Positions 5,167 through 6,732 of a stretch of DNA of 6,732 nt are shown here, piece after piece. Within the stretch, counting starts at the first letter, position 1, and each line of letters opens with the position of its first letter. Under the pieces are notes generated by a model. The model did not search any database. It was given only the letters and a program-made list of their open reading frames with translations, and was not told the origin of the DNA. The translations under genes and the position numbers were made by a program. The stretch comes from Bacteroidota bacterium (lineage in GTDB: Bacteria; Bacteroidota; Bacteroidia; J057): positions 1-6,732 of the forward strand of contig RFHL01001177.1 in NCBI GenBank assembly GCA_003696875.1. Direction: 5' to 3'.

Positions 5167-6732
5167 CTACTTCCGGCGCCACCATACCCATAGACGCTTA
5201 AATAATGAGCTCTTTACCAGCATATCGTCAATCATCTGTCCCACGGACTGATAGCGCGTTTTGGGATCAGGATGGGTAGCCTGAAATATCGCTTTGCTCA
5301 GGTTTCGGGGAAAGTGCCGGCTGCGTGTTCGCAGCCGCTGGTGCAGCAGGTTTACATCGCGGGGGATCGGGTCTGTCTGCAGATCCGATCCAGAGACAAA
5401 CCCATAGAATACCATGCCCAGGGCATAGATATCGGTTCCTTTGTTGACATTGGTTTGCCCCTCGATCAGCTCCGGGGCCAGATAGGCATCGGGACGTTCG
5501 GCGCGGGCCTTCTGCTGTACCGAAGGCGGCAGGTCAAGGCGGATGTTGCGCGCGCGGGTGAGGTCCGTAAACAGAAAATCAATCAGCTTCGGCACGCCCT
5601 CGGGCGTGAAGAGGATCTTCCTCGGGAGGATGTTGCCATGGACGATGCCCTCTCGGGCCATGCCCGTCTCATCCACAAACTGGGTCTTGTGCGCGGCCTC
5701 CAGGCCGGCAGCAATCTGGATCGCCAGATCGGTCAGGCGTTGCAGGTCATCTTGCGTGGTGAGATAGGTATGGGCATCGAGCTTGTCGAGGCGCGTGCCT
5801 TTCACCAGTTCCATGACTATGTAGAGCCGTTTTTGCCCAAAGAGGACCACCTCCCCTACGTCAAAAAACTGCGCCACATTGGGGTGCTTGATGGCCGCCA
5901 GGCCCTTGTGGCCGGCGATGATGATGCGCTTGAGATGGTCGTAGCCCTCCAGAACGGGATGGGTGACCTTGATGGCCCGCTCTTCGTTGAGCTCCGTATG
6001 CACCGCGCGAAAGACCGCGCCCATGGTGCCCTCGCCCAGGAGTTCCTCCAGCCGATAGTTGCCGATGGTCTCGCCCACAAAGGCCTGCGCCAGGGGACGC
6101 TCCTGCTCCTCGGCCGGGCTCAGGGCATAAAACAGCCGCCACTGGGCTGGTACCCAGTTGGCATCTTCGCGCAGAAACAAGCGCCAGGGCACGTCCAGCG
6201 CCTGATTTTTGGTGGCAACGGATTCGCCGCCGGTCTCTTCCTCCCAAAACAGGCTGCGGGTCCCTGACTCGGCCCCGAAGGCCTGGGGGCCAAAACGCCC
6301 CAGCAGCATCCCTTCCGATTCCTGAAAGGCTTCTTCCAGGCTTGAACCCGCTGCCAGCCCCTGATAAAAGCTCACCGAAAAGTCGCGTGCCTGCTCGTCG
6401 TCAATTTTGCGTGAGGTGGCGATCACCGAGGGAACCCCGGCGTCCAGCATGAGCTGGGCGTGCTCTCCGGTGGCGCAGCCATTGAGAAAGACCAGCTTGA
6501 GGCCTTTCTGCGCACCCAAAAAGCGCGACAGGCCCAGCGAAAAGAAGGAGCGATTGCCGCTCGCCTCGGTTTCCAACCACAGCTCATCCTCGTCGGCATG
6601 GCCGCCGTAGTGAAAGATCCAGATACGGCCTTCATAAAACTCATCCTGAAAAATCGCGGCGATCTCCTCCTGGGTGGCCGCGGGCAACACCCGCACCTGG
6701 CAGCGCTCGCGCTGCACGGCGGGCTCCAGAGC
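5167..6732 (-). CDS. CHAT (caspase-like) protease fused to a C-terminal pseudokinase, 5' end cut by the window
   Basis: The frame is open from the window edge to TAG at 5167-5169, with 521 residues visible (numbered from the edge). By comparison with the family, perhaps 30-40 N-terminal residues are missing. Residues 1 to about 200 are a CHAT domain, a caspase/separase-clan peptidase fold. It has FHYGGHA with the presumed catalytic His45 and LVFLNGCATG with Cys86, so the dyad is intact. Residues about 223-505 have a protein-kinase fold: glycine loop GEGTMGAV (233-240), beta-3 Lys255 (AIK), hinge ELVKG, APE (419-421), DIYALG (434-439) and Arg493. The catalytic loop reads HGNILPRK (365-372) instead of HRDxKPxN, the DFG is DFL (385-387), and no Glu fits the alpha-C position. 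It is therefore probably a pseudokinase. No signal peptide or transmembrane helix is visible. The protein ends in an aromatic, basic tail (LFKRLWVWWRRK). By analogy with CHAT effectors it may sense a cue and cleave a partner, but the substrate is unknown. Confidence 0.9.
   Translation of the reverse strand, partial: ALEPAVQRERCQVRVLPAATQEEIAAIFQDEFYEGRIWIFHYGGHADEDELWLETEASGNRSFFSLGLSRFLGAQKGLKLVFLNGCATGEHAQLMLDAGVPSVIATSRKIDDEQARDFSVSFYQGLAAGSSLEEAFQESEGMLLGRFGPQAFGAESGTRSLFWEEETGGESVATKNQALDVPWRLFLREDANWVPAQWRLFYALSPAEEQERPLAQAFVGETIGNYRLEELLGEGTMGAVFRAVHTELNEERAIKVTHPVLEGYDHLKRIIIAGHKGLAAIKHPNVAQFFDVGEVVLFGQKRLYIVMELVKGTRLDKLDAHTYLTTQDDLQRLTDLAIQIAAGLEAAHKTQFVDETGMAREGIVHGNILPRKILFTPEGVPKLIDFLFTDLTRARNIRLDLPPSVQQKARAERPDAYLAPELIEGQTNVNKGTDIYALGMVFYGFVSGSDLQTDPIPRDVNLLHQRLRTRSRHFPRNLSKAIFQATHPDPKTRYQSVGQMIDDMLVKSSLFKRLWVWWRRK

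Noticed and set aside
4992..5201. A 69-codon GTG-started + strand frame in the intergenic region
   Set aside because: There is no ribosome binding site or promoter. It overlaps the 3' end of the CHAT-pseudokinase gene in antisense, and its composition simply follows the local AT-rich then GC-rich DNA.
5272..6267. A 331-codon + strand frame opposite the CHAT-pseudokinase gene
   Set aside because: It is also an in-register antisense shadow. The minus frame has clear CHAT and kinase-fold motifs.

Overview
The window looks like chromosomal DNA from a GC-rich member of the Bacteroidota. The evidence is a DUF3857/transglutaminase-like secreted protein and a bacterial GH3-family protein, both common in that phylum. 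Genes also lack Shine-Dalgarno sequences, and two sites match the Bacteroidota promoter pattern (-33 TTTG, -7 TAnnTTTG). A CHAT protein of the 'FHYGGHA...LVFLNGC' type suggests a Saprospiraceae/Lewinella-like relative, but that placement is inference only. No RNA gene, CRISPR array, insertion sequence or attachment site was found.

Layout, left to right. (1) Positions 1-221, + strand: the last 72 residues of a MacB/FtsX-type ABC transporter permease. (2) 271-2316, - strand: a secreted DUF3857/transglutaminase-like protein with no cysteine at all, tail to tail with the permease gene across 49 bp. (3) 2463-3974, - strand: a GH3-family acyl-adenylating protein, 146 bp upstream of (2) and possibly co-transcribed with it. 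(4) 4215-4703, - strand: a MarR-family regulator with a good Bacteroidota-type promoter (4733-4764) and a strong hairpin terminator after its stop (4158-4185). (5) 4765-5166: a non-coding, AT-rich stretch with several inverted repeats. (6) 5167-6732, - strand, cut by the window edge: an N-terminal CHAT (caspase-like) protease domain fused to a C-terminal protein-kinase fold.

The most interesting object is (6). The CHAT His/Cys dyad is intact. The kinase has lost the catalytic Asp (HRD is HGN), the catalytic-loop Lys and Asn, the alpha-C Glu and the DFG Gly, but keeps the glycine loop, the beta-3 Lys and the DFG Asp. It therefore reads as a protease controlled by, or targeted by, a pseudokinase. 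This is a plausible sensor-effector or stress/defence protein, although its function is not shown by the sequence. The genes do not form one obvious pathway. The terminator and promoters suggest separate transcription units for the CHAT-pseudokinase, the MarR gene, and the GH3-DUF3857 pair.
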